DNA of 48,063 nucleotides from Palleniella muris (GTDB lineage Bacteria; Bacteroidota; Bacteroidia; Bacteroidales; Bacteroidaceae): contig NZ_SRZC01000027.1 in the NCBI RefSeq assembly GCF_004792655.1, positions 1 to 48,063 on the forward strand. The letters are read 5' to 3'. Positions 1-6,497 of the stretch are shown here, in pieces. Under the pieces are notes generated by a model. That model was given only the letters and a program-made list of their open reading frames with translations, made no database searches and had not been told where the DNA came from. Both the position numbers and the translations under genes were made by a program. Positions within the stretch are counted from its first letter, which is position 1. Every line of letters begins with the position of its first letter.

Positions 1-22
1 AATAATATAATAAACCTTTTGG

Positions 23-48
23 AAAATACGCTGTATTTTTTGTATTTT
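23..48. promoter_or_regulatory. Palindromic candidate operator upstream of the XRE/ImmA gene
   Basis: The sequence contains a perfect inverted repeat AAAATAC-gct-GTATTTT (23-39) and a further GTATTTT half-site at 42-48. It lies about 80 bases before the start codon of the XRE-family gene, a usual place for an XRE autorepressor to bind. A Bacteroidetes -7-like element TAACTTTG sits at 95-102 downstream, but its best -33 partner (TTTG at 76-79) is only 15 bases away, so the promoter is uncertain. The AAATAC core recurs in the fic leader at 1790-1846. Binding is inferred. Confidence 0.45.
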
Positions 49-124
49 AGCGAATAATTAACGAATATAAATTAGTTTGAACAAGTTCATTTTGTAACTT
101 TGTCAACTGAAAAGATTCTGCAAT

Positions 125-1183
125 ATGACTAAAGACTCAAACAACATATTCGGGCGTCGGCTAAATCAAGCCCGCCTTATCAAAGGGCTTACGATGGATG
201 AACTTGGGAAAGAAGTTCAGCCCGCCGTGACCCGTCAGGCCATAAACAAGTACGAGAAGGGACTGACCATGCCAGACAGCCGGATGCTGATAGCCTTCAG
301 TATGGCGTTGGGAGTGAAACCGGATTATTTCTTCCGTCCGTTTACCGTCGCCGTTGACAAGATAATGTTCAACAAGAAGACCGGAGTATCGGAACGTGCA
401 GTCTCATCAATACGCGAAAAAGTCAGGGAGGAATTGGAAAGATACCTCGAAATCGAGGAATTATGCGGAATCAGAACTGATTACACCCTTGAAAAAAGAG
501 ATGTGGAGAATGCTGACGATGTGAGGAGATATGCCGGTGAGGTGCGATCTATGCTCGGACTCGGGCATGACGGCATTTCAAACGTGATAGAGGTATTTGA
601 AGATAACGGCATAAAGATTATCGAGATCTCCGAAAACAAGTCATTCGGAGGTCTCAGCGGCTATGCCAACGACAATATACCTGTAATTGTCGTAAACAGG
701 AATCTGCCTTCGGAGGAGAAGCGTTTTACGCTGCTCCACGAACTCGGACATCTTATTATCGGGCTTCCCGCAGGATACGATGTAAAAGAGATTGAACGTC
801 TGTGCAATGTGTTTGCCTCGGAAATGCTGGTGCCGTCATCGGTGCTGAAAGGACGCCTCGGCAATACTCGCCATGACATCTCATTGGCTGAATTATGCGA
901 TATTCAGAAACAGTATGGTGCTTCGATAGATACCATCATGTTGTCGCTGAAAGAACTCGGAGTGATAACCGGAAGAAGATATGAGGGATACCTTAAAAAG
1001 AAAAAGCTCTTCCCGGATTTCAACGCGATAGTCGAGAAATCGCTTTTTATCTCGGAGACGTCAGGCCGATTTGTGAGGATGGTATATCGCGCGGTTGCCG
1101 ATGAGATTATCTCGCTGTCGAAGGCGGCATCGCTTCTCAACACCTCTGTTGACAGAGTGAGATCACAACTCCAGCTTGTATAA
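125..1183 (+). CDS. XRE-family regulator fused to ImmA/IrrE-type metallopeptidase
   Basis: The first ~70 residues form a helix-turn-helix of the XRE type (QARLIKGLTMDELGKEV... then NKYEKGLTMPDS). The middle of the protein carries a zinc-peptidase signature HELGH at residues 205-209, followed by NVFASEMLVPSS, which resembles the downstream helix of ImmA/IrrE (COG2856) proteins that supplies the third metal ligand. In this family the DNA-binding half represses genes and the peptidase half cleaves a regulator or relieves repression. The gene is followed after 3 bases by a PIN-domain gene, so the two are likely cotranscribed. XRE-COG2856 proteins are often found as the antitoxin-like partner in toxin modules; that role here is inferred from context. 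Confidence 0.85.
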   Translation: MTKDSNNIFGRRLNQARLIKGLTMDELGKEVQPAVTRQAINKYEKGLTMPDSRMLIAFSMALGVKPDYFFRPFTVAVDKIMFNKKTGVSERAVSSIREKVREELERYLEIEELCGIRTDYTLEKRDVENADDVRRYAGEVRSMLGLGHDGISNVIEVFEDNGIKIIEISENKSFGGLSGYANDNIPVIVVNRNLPSEEKRFTLLHELGHLIIGLPAGYDVKEIERLCNVFASEMLVPSSVLKGRLGNTRHDISLAELCDIQKQYGASIDTIMLSLKELGVITGRRYEGYLKKKKLFPDFNAIVEKSLFISETSGRFVRMVYRAVADEIISLSKAASLLNTSVDRVRSQLQLV

Positions 1184-1186
1184 ACG

Positions 1187-1693
1187 ATGAAGATATTAGT
1201 CAACGATACAAATATCTTCATTGACCTCCATTCGGTAGGTCTATTGGAAGAAATGTGCAGGCTGCCATACGAAATTCACACTGTGGATTTAGTGGTGGCG
1301 GAAATTGCAGATGCCGACCAGCGAAGAATTTTTGATGAACTTGTTGCCCGAGGGGAAATATCCGTCGATGGATTCACTGCTGATGAAGTGATTGAAATTG
1401 TTGAGGAACACTCGTCAGTTTCCGGCAATCTCTCCATACCCGATTGCTCGGTATGCTATTTCGCAAGAAAGCATAACGTACCAATGTTGACGGGCGACCG
1501 ACGGCTTAGACGCTATGCAGAAGAACAGTCAATCGAGGTGCATGGCATCCTCTTCATATTCGATGAGTTGGTCAGGCATGACATCATATCGACATCAATG
1601 GCGGCAGACCGACTTGAAGAATTATTCGCCATCAACGCCCGACTACCGAAGGCTGAAATCCGGGATCGTATCAACCGTTGGAGAAACAATTGA
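1187..1693 (+). CDS. PIN-domain protein, probable RNase toxin-like partner
   Basis: The 168-residue protein opens with ILVNDTNIFIDL, the first strand and acidic residue of a PIN nuclease fold. The four acidic positions expected for a metal-dependent RNase can be placed at D7, E39 (VVAEIAD), D86 (IPDCSV) and D104 (LTGDRRL). The arrangement resembles DUF3368-type or related PIN proteins. It starts 3 bases after the XRE/ImmA gene, which is the spacing of a two-gene operon. It could be the toxin of a type II toxin-antitoxin pair, or an RNase effector controlled by the upstream protease. The fold is well supported; the toxin role is inference. Confidence 0.78.
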   Translation: MKILVNDTNIFIDLHSVGLLEEMCRLPYEIHTVDLVVAEIADADQRRIFDELVARGEISVDGFTADEVIEIVEEHSSVSGNLSIPDCSVCYFARKHNVPMLTGDRRLRRYAEEQSIEVHGILFIFDELVRHDIISTSMAADRLEELFAINARLPKAEIRDRINRWRNN

Positions 1694-1754
1694 GATTACA
1701 AAATAAGAGCTTGATATGATAAACGGGAAGATACGATAATGAACCGAATAAGAT

Positions 1755-1785
1755 TTTGTTAATTCGGCAATTATGATTACCTTTG
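1755..1785 (+). promoter_or_regulatory. Bacteroidetes-type promoter of the fic gene
   Basis: TTTG at 1755-1758 is followed by 19 bases and TACCTTTG at 1778-1785, an exact match to the Bacteroidetes sigma-ABfr consensus (TTTG-N19-TAnnTTTG). Transcription should begin near 1792, inside the first copy of the AAATACGAG repeat, so a protein bound to the repeat would block initiation. Confidence 0.75.
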
Positions 1786-1789
1786 CAGC

Positions 1790-1846
1790 AAATACGAGTA
1801 TCTCTGCAACAACAAATACGAGCAATCATCCGTTAATAAATACGAG
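1790..1846 (+). repeat. Three AAATACGAG repeats with 24-bp period (candidate operator)
   Basis: The nonamer AAATACGAG occurs at 1790-1798, 1814-1822 and 1838-1846. The copies are exactly 24 bases apart, close to two helical turns, so they face nearly the same side of the DNA. They begin 5 bases after the -7 element of the fic promoter and end 39 bases before the fic start codon. The AAATAC core also occurs in the palindrome in front of the XRE/ImmA gene, suggesting a shared regulator. The repeat is seen directly; the operator role is inferred. Confidence 0.6.
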
Positions 1847-1884
1847 AAACTCTCATTGAACAAAGACTAATAAGATGTGACAAT

Positions 1885-3399
1885 ATGGCGACTATTCAAG
1901 AATTGCTGGCTGATTCGCTGGAGGTGCTTCGGCAGCTTCAGGATAAAGAACCAAATTTAATCCTGCGCGGTACGGAGGCCATTTCGCGTACCCATTTGAA
2001 CCGTCTGTTGGCAAACGGATGGCTTCAGGAAGTGATGAAGGGATGGTATATTCCTTCACGACCGGGAAGCGAGGGCGACACCACCGTGTGGTACACGTCA
2101 TATTGGCATTTTGTGCGTGCCTACGCCGATTCACGTTTCGGCTCTGACTGGAGTCTGTCTGCCGATTCTTCACTTGATTTCCATTCCGGCAAGACCACTG
2201 TTCCGGGCCAGTTGATTCTTAAATCTCCAAAAGCAAGCAATAACATAGTCAGTCTTCCATACGGCCACACCCTGCTTCCGCTTAAATCGGAACTTACACA
2301 AAATATTGTCGTAGACCCCATATATGGGTTGCGTCTCTATAGCCTTGAATCCGCATTAGTATACGCTTCCCCATCATATTATTCCAATGACCCCATGTCT
2401 GCACGGATATGCCTGTCGATGATCGACAACGCAAGCGAATTGTTGAAGATTCTGACTGATAAAGGAGCCACGACAAGAGCCGGACGCATTATCGGTGCGC
2501 TTCGGAGTGTCGGCAAAGGGGCTATTGCAGATGAGATACTGTTGACGATGAGAGATTTTGGATATGCTGTCTCTGAGTACAACCCATTTTCTGCCGAGAC
2601 AGACACGACAGCCATATATGCCAAATCGCCATACGCGGCACGTATAAGAATGATGTGGGCGACAATGAGGGAACAGGTATTGGAAAATTTTCCGCAAACT
2701 CCTGAAGCGGTCGCCGACATAGAATCGTATCTCGAACATGTGGATGAAAAATATCTTGAAGACGCCTATCACTCTCTTTCCATAGAGGGCTATCAGGTAT
2801 CGAGAGAACTTATCGAAAAGGTTAGATCGGGCAATTGGAAACCGGACAGTGACGACAAGGAACAAAAGAGCGCACTTGTGGCGCGTGGCTATTATCAGGC
2901 ATTTCAGTCGGTAAAGGAGTCGGTCAGAAAGATACTTGCGGGACAAAATGCGGGCGGCGTTTTGGAAGAAGATCATTCCCGATGGTATCGCCAGATGTGG
3001 ATGCCGTTTGTCACCGCCGGTATTCTTACAGCGTCAGACCTCATCGGGTATCGCACAAATCAGGTCTATATTCGAGGTTCACAGCACATTCCTCTTAATC
3101 CCCGCGCTGTGTCGGACGCCATGCCGGAATTGTTCCGACTGATAAGTGAGGAGCCTGATTCGAGAGTAAGAGCCGTGCTGGGGCATTTTATGTTTGTATT
3201 CATACATCCCTACATGGATGGGAACGGACGTATGGGACGCTTTATCCTTAACGCCATGCTTGCCTCGGGGGGCTATCCATGGACTGTTGTACCGTTAGAG
3301 AAACGTCGGGAATATATGTCCGCTCTTGAAAATGCAAGCGTCCGGGGCGACATATCGGATTTCACCAGACTGATTTCCGGTCTCGTTGCGAGGCCATAA
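1885..3399 (+). CDS. Fic-family AMP-transferase with N-terminal AbiEi-like domain
   Basis: The C-terminal part has the complete Fic active-site motif HPYMDGNGRMGR, with the catalytic histidine at residue 441. Fic enzymes transfer AMP (or another nucleotide part) onto hydroxyl groups of target proteins. A sequence SLSIEG at residues 297-302 matches the (S/T)xxxE(G/N) autoinhibitory helix found N-terminal to the core in class II Fic proteins, with E301 as the expected inhibitory glutamate. The first ~60 residues (ISRTHLNRLLANGWLQEV, MKGWYIP) look like the winged-helix start of AbiEi-type antitoxin proteins. The enzyme should therefore be active but self-restrained. The gene has its own promoter and a repeat-rich leader. 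The N-terminal assignment is less certain than the Fic core. Confidence 0.88.
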   Translation: MATIQELLADSLEVLRQLQDKEPNLILRGTEAISRTHLNRLLANGWLQEVMKGWYIPSRPGSEGDTTVWYTSYWHFVRAYADSRFGSDWSLSADSSLDFHSGKTTVPGQLILKSPKASNNIVSLPYGHTLLPLKSELTQNIVVDPIYGLRLYSLESALVYASPSYYSNDPMSARICLSMIDNASELLKILTDKGATTRAGRIIGALRSVGKGAIADEILLTMRDFGYAVSEYNPFSAETDTTAIYAKSPYAARIRMMWATMREQVLENFPQTPEAVADIESYLEHVDEKYLEDAYHSLSIEGYQVSRELIEKVRSGNWKPDSDDKEQKSALVARGYYQAFQSVKESVRKILAGQNAGGVLEEDHSRWYRQMWMPFVTAGILTASDLIGYRTNQVYIRGSQHIPLNPRAVSDAMPELFRLISEEPDSRVRAVLGHFMFVFIHPYMDGNGRMGRFILNAMLASGGYPWTVVPLEKRREYMSALENASVRGDISDFTRLISGLVARP

Positions 3400-3445
3400 T
3401 ATTTTAACAACCGGTCATAAAATTTTCTAAAATGAACCCTCGGAC

Positions 3446-3476
3446 TTGAATATCAGTGGAAAAAGCATTAACTTTG
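3446..3476 (+). promoter_or_regulatory. Bacteroidetes-type promoter of a probable small RNA
   Basis: TTG at 3446-3448 and TAACTTTG at 3469-3476 are 20 bases apart, close to the Bacteroidetes consensus. The next start codon of a convincing gene is 270 bases away and a terminator-like hairpin intervenes at 3633-3669. The promoter therefore most likely serves a non-coding transcript beginning near 3483. Confidence 0.6.
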
Positions 3477-3482
3477 CAATAC

Positions 3483-3670
3483 CCTTAGAATCCCTTTGGG
3501 TCACGTGGCGAGCGGCTGCGTGAGGATATAGAAATTTAGGTTGCAAATTCGCTACACACGAATGTTAACCAATTGCAACTCGTTGATATGTGTACATTTG
3601 GAGCGTAAGGTTCAAGTTTCCCCAGCTCCACGAAAAGCAGATTTGGGAATATTCCTGAGTCTGCTTTTTA
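3483..3670 (+). ncRNA. Probable structured small RNA of about 185 nt
   Basis: The stretch lies between a good promoter and a terminator and has no convincing ORF. Long-range pairing closes it: CGTG (3504-3507) with CACG (3629-3632) and GAGC (3510-3513) with GCTC (3625-3628). An inner hairpin pairs GTTGCAA (3540-3546) with TTGCAAC (3573-3579) and ATTCG (3547-3551) with CGAAT (3559-3563). A closed rod with an open middle resembles 6S-type RNAs, and a 6S/Bacteroidales-1-like RNA is one possibility. The 3' part (GGTTCAAG..., CCCAGCTCCAC) also resembles the T-arm and acceptor end of tmRNA, but the rest of a tmRNA is absent. The identity is unknown. Confidence 0.5.
3633..3669 (+). terminator. Intrinsic terminator of the small RNA
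   Basis: AAAAGCAGA (3633-3641) pairs with TCTGCTTTT (3660-3668), and an inner GGAATATTCC palindrome (3645-3654) sits inside the loop. The stem ends in a run of five T. It separates the small RNA from the AraC gene. Confidence 0.65.
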
Positions 3671-3746
3671 AATAAGTAACCCTTTCTCGCCATACAGAAT
3701 GTCGGCTTTTATGTAACTTTCCACACCTAATCTCTTTCAAGACACT

Positions 3747-4616
3747 ATGACAACGCCCAATGCAGAAATAAATATTTCCGATTTCGTCGTGCTCAATTTC
3801 GGGTTTGCAAGGACAATCCACCAATGGGAAAATCGCGACATCTCATCACCTTTCCTGCGCATATACTACGTAAGGAAAGGGCGTGCCGTGCTGCATCTTC
3901 CGGAAAAGGACTTGGAGGCTGTGGCAGGAAACATCTATATGGTGCCTAACTATATGCCGCACTCCTACGACTGCGACCCGGGTTTTGAGTTCTATTACCT
4001 GTTTTTCCTTGTCAGCAACAGAAACACGGCGGACATGTTCGACACCTATACTTTCCCAACGACAGTGCAAGGCAACCACGCCACCGAACTGTTGTTTGAG
4101 AACTACTGCAACCTCTATCCGCAGCTTAATCTGCCGACCATTACCGCAGAAGCGTTTGACAAGCACCCGTCATACCATTCGTACATAAAGGCGTACATGA
4201 AGATGGCGGACTATGAGAAGATGCAGCTGCATGGTTTTGTCGAAATCCTGATGTCCTATTTCGTCAAGCATGCCGAGGCGCGCCTCATCGTTAAGGACGA
4301 GAGGATAGGACGGCTGCTTGGCTATGTCATGGAACATATCAGTGAGGCAATAACCGTTAAGGACCTTGCCGACAGGGCATGCCTCACGGAATCCCACCTT
4401 GTGAGGACTTTCCGTCAAGGCATGGGTGTCACGCCGCTGCAGTATGTTATAAAGAAAAAGATACAGCATGCACAGACTCTCCTGCTGAGCACTGACAAAA
4501 GCGTGCAGGAGATAGGCAGAGCCGTCGGATTCCGGGACACGTCCTATTTCATCCGCCTGTTCAAGAAGAACATCGGATTCGCGCCGCAGGAGTACAGAAA
4601 CGGGCTTATAGGATAG
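3747..4616 (+). CDS. AraC-family transcriptional regulator
   Basis: The last ~100 residues (from about 184) contain two helix-turn-helix units typical of AraC/XylS proteins: ITVKDLADRACLTESHLVRTF and, in the second unit, VQEIGRAVGFRDTSYFIRLF followed by GFAPQEYR. The first ~150 residues form a cupin-like sensing domain (YYVRKGRAVLHLPEKD, MVPNYMPHSYDCD). The length of 289 aa is usual for the family. The ligand and targets are unknown. The divergently unlinked FadL-type gene 143 bases downstream has its own promoter, so it is a possible target rather than an operon partner. Confidence 0.88.
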   Translation: MTTPNAEINISDFVVLNFGFARTIHQWENRDISSPFLRIYYVRKGRAVLHLPEKDLEAVAGNIYMVPNYMPHSYDCDPGFEFYYLFFLVSNRNTADMFDTYTFPTTVQGNHATELLFENYCNLYPQLNLPTITAEAFDKHPSYHSYIKAYMKMADYEKMQLHGFVEILMSYFVKHAEARLIVKDERIGRLLGYVMEHISEAITVKDLADRACLTESHLVRTFRQGMGVTPLQYVIKKKIQHAQTLLLSTDKSVQEIGRAVGFRDTSYFIRLFKKNIGFAPQEYRNGLIG

Positions 4617-4687
4617 AACATTCTTATCCATGCGATAGCATATTTTAGGCGAAATGCAACTCCAAACAAGTGATTTTATAGCAGTTT

Positions 4688-4719
4688 TTTGGACATGGAG
4701 ATAATAAAGGCTAATTTTG
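4688..4719 (+). promoter_or_regulatory. Promoter of the FadL-type gene
   Basis: TTTG at 4688-4691 and TAATTTTG at 4712-4719 (20-base spacing) match the Bacteroidetes promoter pattern. The start codon follows about 40 bases later. Confidence 0.65.
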
Positions 4720-4759
4720 CACCCGCAACAAAAACAGCATTATCATCATCTGAAAAAGT

Positions 4760-6154
4760 ATGTTCAAGAAACAAACAGTCTTCCTCTCGCTGTGCTTTCT
4801 CACAGCATCCAATGTCCTTGCCGGAGGACTTGTGACAAACTCAAACCAGAGTGCATCATTCCTTCGCAACCCTGCACGCGATGCCGTGATAGACATTGAC
4901 GGCGTGTACACAAACCCTGCCGGCATATCCTTCATGTCACTCGGGTTCCACCTCGGGTTTACCTTGCAGCATCCCGAACAGGAGCGCAACATCACCACGA
5001 CATTCCCCACTCTCGCACAGAACATCAACCATCTTGGGGAGAGTACACACAAGTTCCACGGAAAGGCGTCTGCGCCAATAGTTCCCAGCTTTCAGGCTGC
5101 TTATGTATGGGAGCGTTGGACGGCAATGGCATCATTCGCATTCTCCGGCGGAGGAGGAAAATGCGAGTTTGACAACGGCATTGGAAGCATTGAAAGCATT
5201 TTCTCGCTCTTGCCCTCTGTGGCACAAATGAACAAAATACCGGCAAAGGCCTATTCCCTCAACTCTTTCATGAAGGGCAGGCAGTACTATCTCGGTATAC
5301 AAATGGGAGCCGGATACAAAATAAATGACCGCCTTGCCGTCTCAGCCGGACTGCGCGCCATAATCGGAACGGCGACTTATACCGGATATGTCAAGGACAT
5401 CGCGCTGCACGCTGCTGACGGTACGAAACTGCCGCAGGCATACCTTAGCCCCATAATGCAAGCCATGGGCGACCCGTCAGGCACAGGAGAGATTGACATG
5501 ACGACAGACCAAAGCTGCATAGGGTGGACTCCGGTCGTCGGAATCGATTGGCGCATAAATGACCATTGGAACATAGCTGCGAAGTATGAGTTCCGCACAA
5601 AGATGGCTTTGAAGAACAATTCCACCATGAATGACTTTGCACGCTCGCAGCCGACCCTTGACAAGTTCAATGACAGGAAGAACGAGAAGATACGCGATGA
5701 CATTCCGACAACCATAACCTTTGGAGCGCAATATTCCCCAATCAGTACCGTGCGCATCAACGGTGGCTTCCATTTCTATGATGACTGCAATACCGTGAAA
5801 TACAACAACGAGGAAGAACTCATAGATCACGGCACAGTGGAATTTCTCCTTGGGGCGGAATGGGACGCCACGAAATGGCTTACTGTCAGTGGCGGATGGC
5901 AGAACACAAGTTATGGACTCTCGGTCGAATACATGCAGGACATGAGCTTCAACTGTAGCAGCAATATGCTTGCCATTGGAGTAAGGCTAAAGGCTTCGGA
6001 GAAAATCAGCGTGGACCTTGGTTATATGCACAATTTCTACAAGGACAAAACTGTGGAGACAACAGTCAACGCCGCCGGAATGGAACTTGCGAAGAAGGAC
6101 GTTTACGAGCGCACGAATGCTGTGTTCGCCATAGGAGTGAACATGGATTTCTGA
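4760..6154 (+). CDS. OmpP1/FadL-family outer-membrane transport protein
   Basis: The protein begins with a signal peptide (MFKKQTVFLSLCFLTASNVLA, cleavage near residue 21). This is followed by the FadL-type hatch region with SASFLRNPARDA and YTNPAGISFM; the NPAG motif is characteristic of OmpP1/FadL/TodX channels. The remainder alternates amphipathic beta-strands and turns and ends in INMDF-type aromatic C-terminus (IGVNMDF), as expected for outer-membrane barrels. At 464 aa it has normal length. Members take up long-chain fatty acids or other hydrophobic molecules; the substrate here is not evident. It is monocistronic, with its own promoter. Confidence 0.87.
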   Translation: MFKKQTVFLSLCFLTASNVLAGGLVTNSNQSASFLRNPARDAVIDIDGVYTNPAGISFMSLGFHLGFTLQHPEQERNITTTFPTLAQNINHLGESTHKFHGKASAPIVPSFQAAYVWERWTAMASFAFSGGGGKCEFDNGIGSIESIFSLLPSVAQMNKIPAKAYSLNSFMKGRQYYLGIQMGAGYKINDRLAVSAGLRAIIGTATYTGYVKDIALHAADGTKLPQAYLSPIMQAMGDPSGTGEIDMTTDQSCIGWTPVVGIDWRINDHWNIAAKYEFRTKMALKNNSTMNDFARSQPTLDKFNDRKNEKIRDDIPTTITFGAQYSPISTVRINGGFHFYDDCNTVKYNNEEELIDHGTVEFLLGAEWDATKWLTVSGGWQNTSYGLSVEYMQDMSFNCSSNMLAIGVRLKASEKISVDLGYMHNFYKDKTVETTVNAAGMELAKKDVYERTNAVFAIGVNMDF

Positions 6155-6293
6155 CATCATCCGACACATAATCCTTCAATCGTCATGCAGACCGGCATTG
6201 CCGGGAGATGGGGATAAGACAAGGGTGTACCACGTTGAAATATGGTACACCCTACATTCAGGAATAACTATTCCTGCACACTATAAAACCGTA

Positions 6294-6482
6294 TTAAAAC
6301 TCATCATCCCATATTACGTTGTCCTTGGCGCCCGTAATCTCATCGCCGAGGTCGTCATCCTCGTCTTTCACATCAAAATCCCCACTGCCGTCACCGGGCT
6401 TCCATTTGAGGCTTGATGACAAAAGCGTGCACTCGTCCATCTCGATGATTTCTATCTTTGGAGCTATATACTTTTTCTTCAT
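6294..6482 (-). CDS. Small acidic 'MKKKY' peptide downstream of secreted protein gene
   Basis: This 62-residue peptide starts MKKKYIAPKIEIIEMDECTL and ends in a strongly acidic tail (DFDVKDEDDDLGDE). A second copy of the same design lies at 19317-19511 (MKKKYTPPTITVMS..., tail EGFFDFDGF...EEIEE), also directly after a large secreted-protein gene. The alignment of the two copies favours the start at 6482; an in-frame ATG at 6494 would add MQEI. It starts 15 bases after the stop of the upstream gene, so cotranscription is likely. Short MKKxYxxP peptides are common in Bacteroidales but have no established function known to me; a secretion, chaperone or peptide-precursor role is speculation. Confidence 0.65.
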   Translation of the reverse strand: MKKKYIAPKIEIIEMDECTLLSSSLKWKPGDGSGDFDVKDEDDDLGDEITGAKDNVIWDDEF

Positions 6483-6497
6483 TATTTCCTGCATTTA

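Noticed and set aside
3480..3640. tmRNA gene (ssrA)
   Set aside because: Only the 3' T-arm/acceptor-like part resembles tmRNA; the 5' acceptor half, the tag ORF and ~200 bases are missing.
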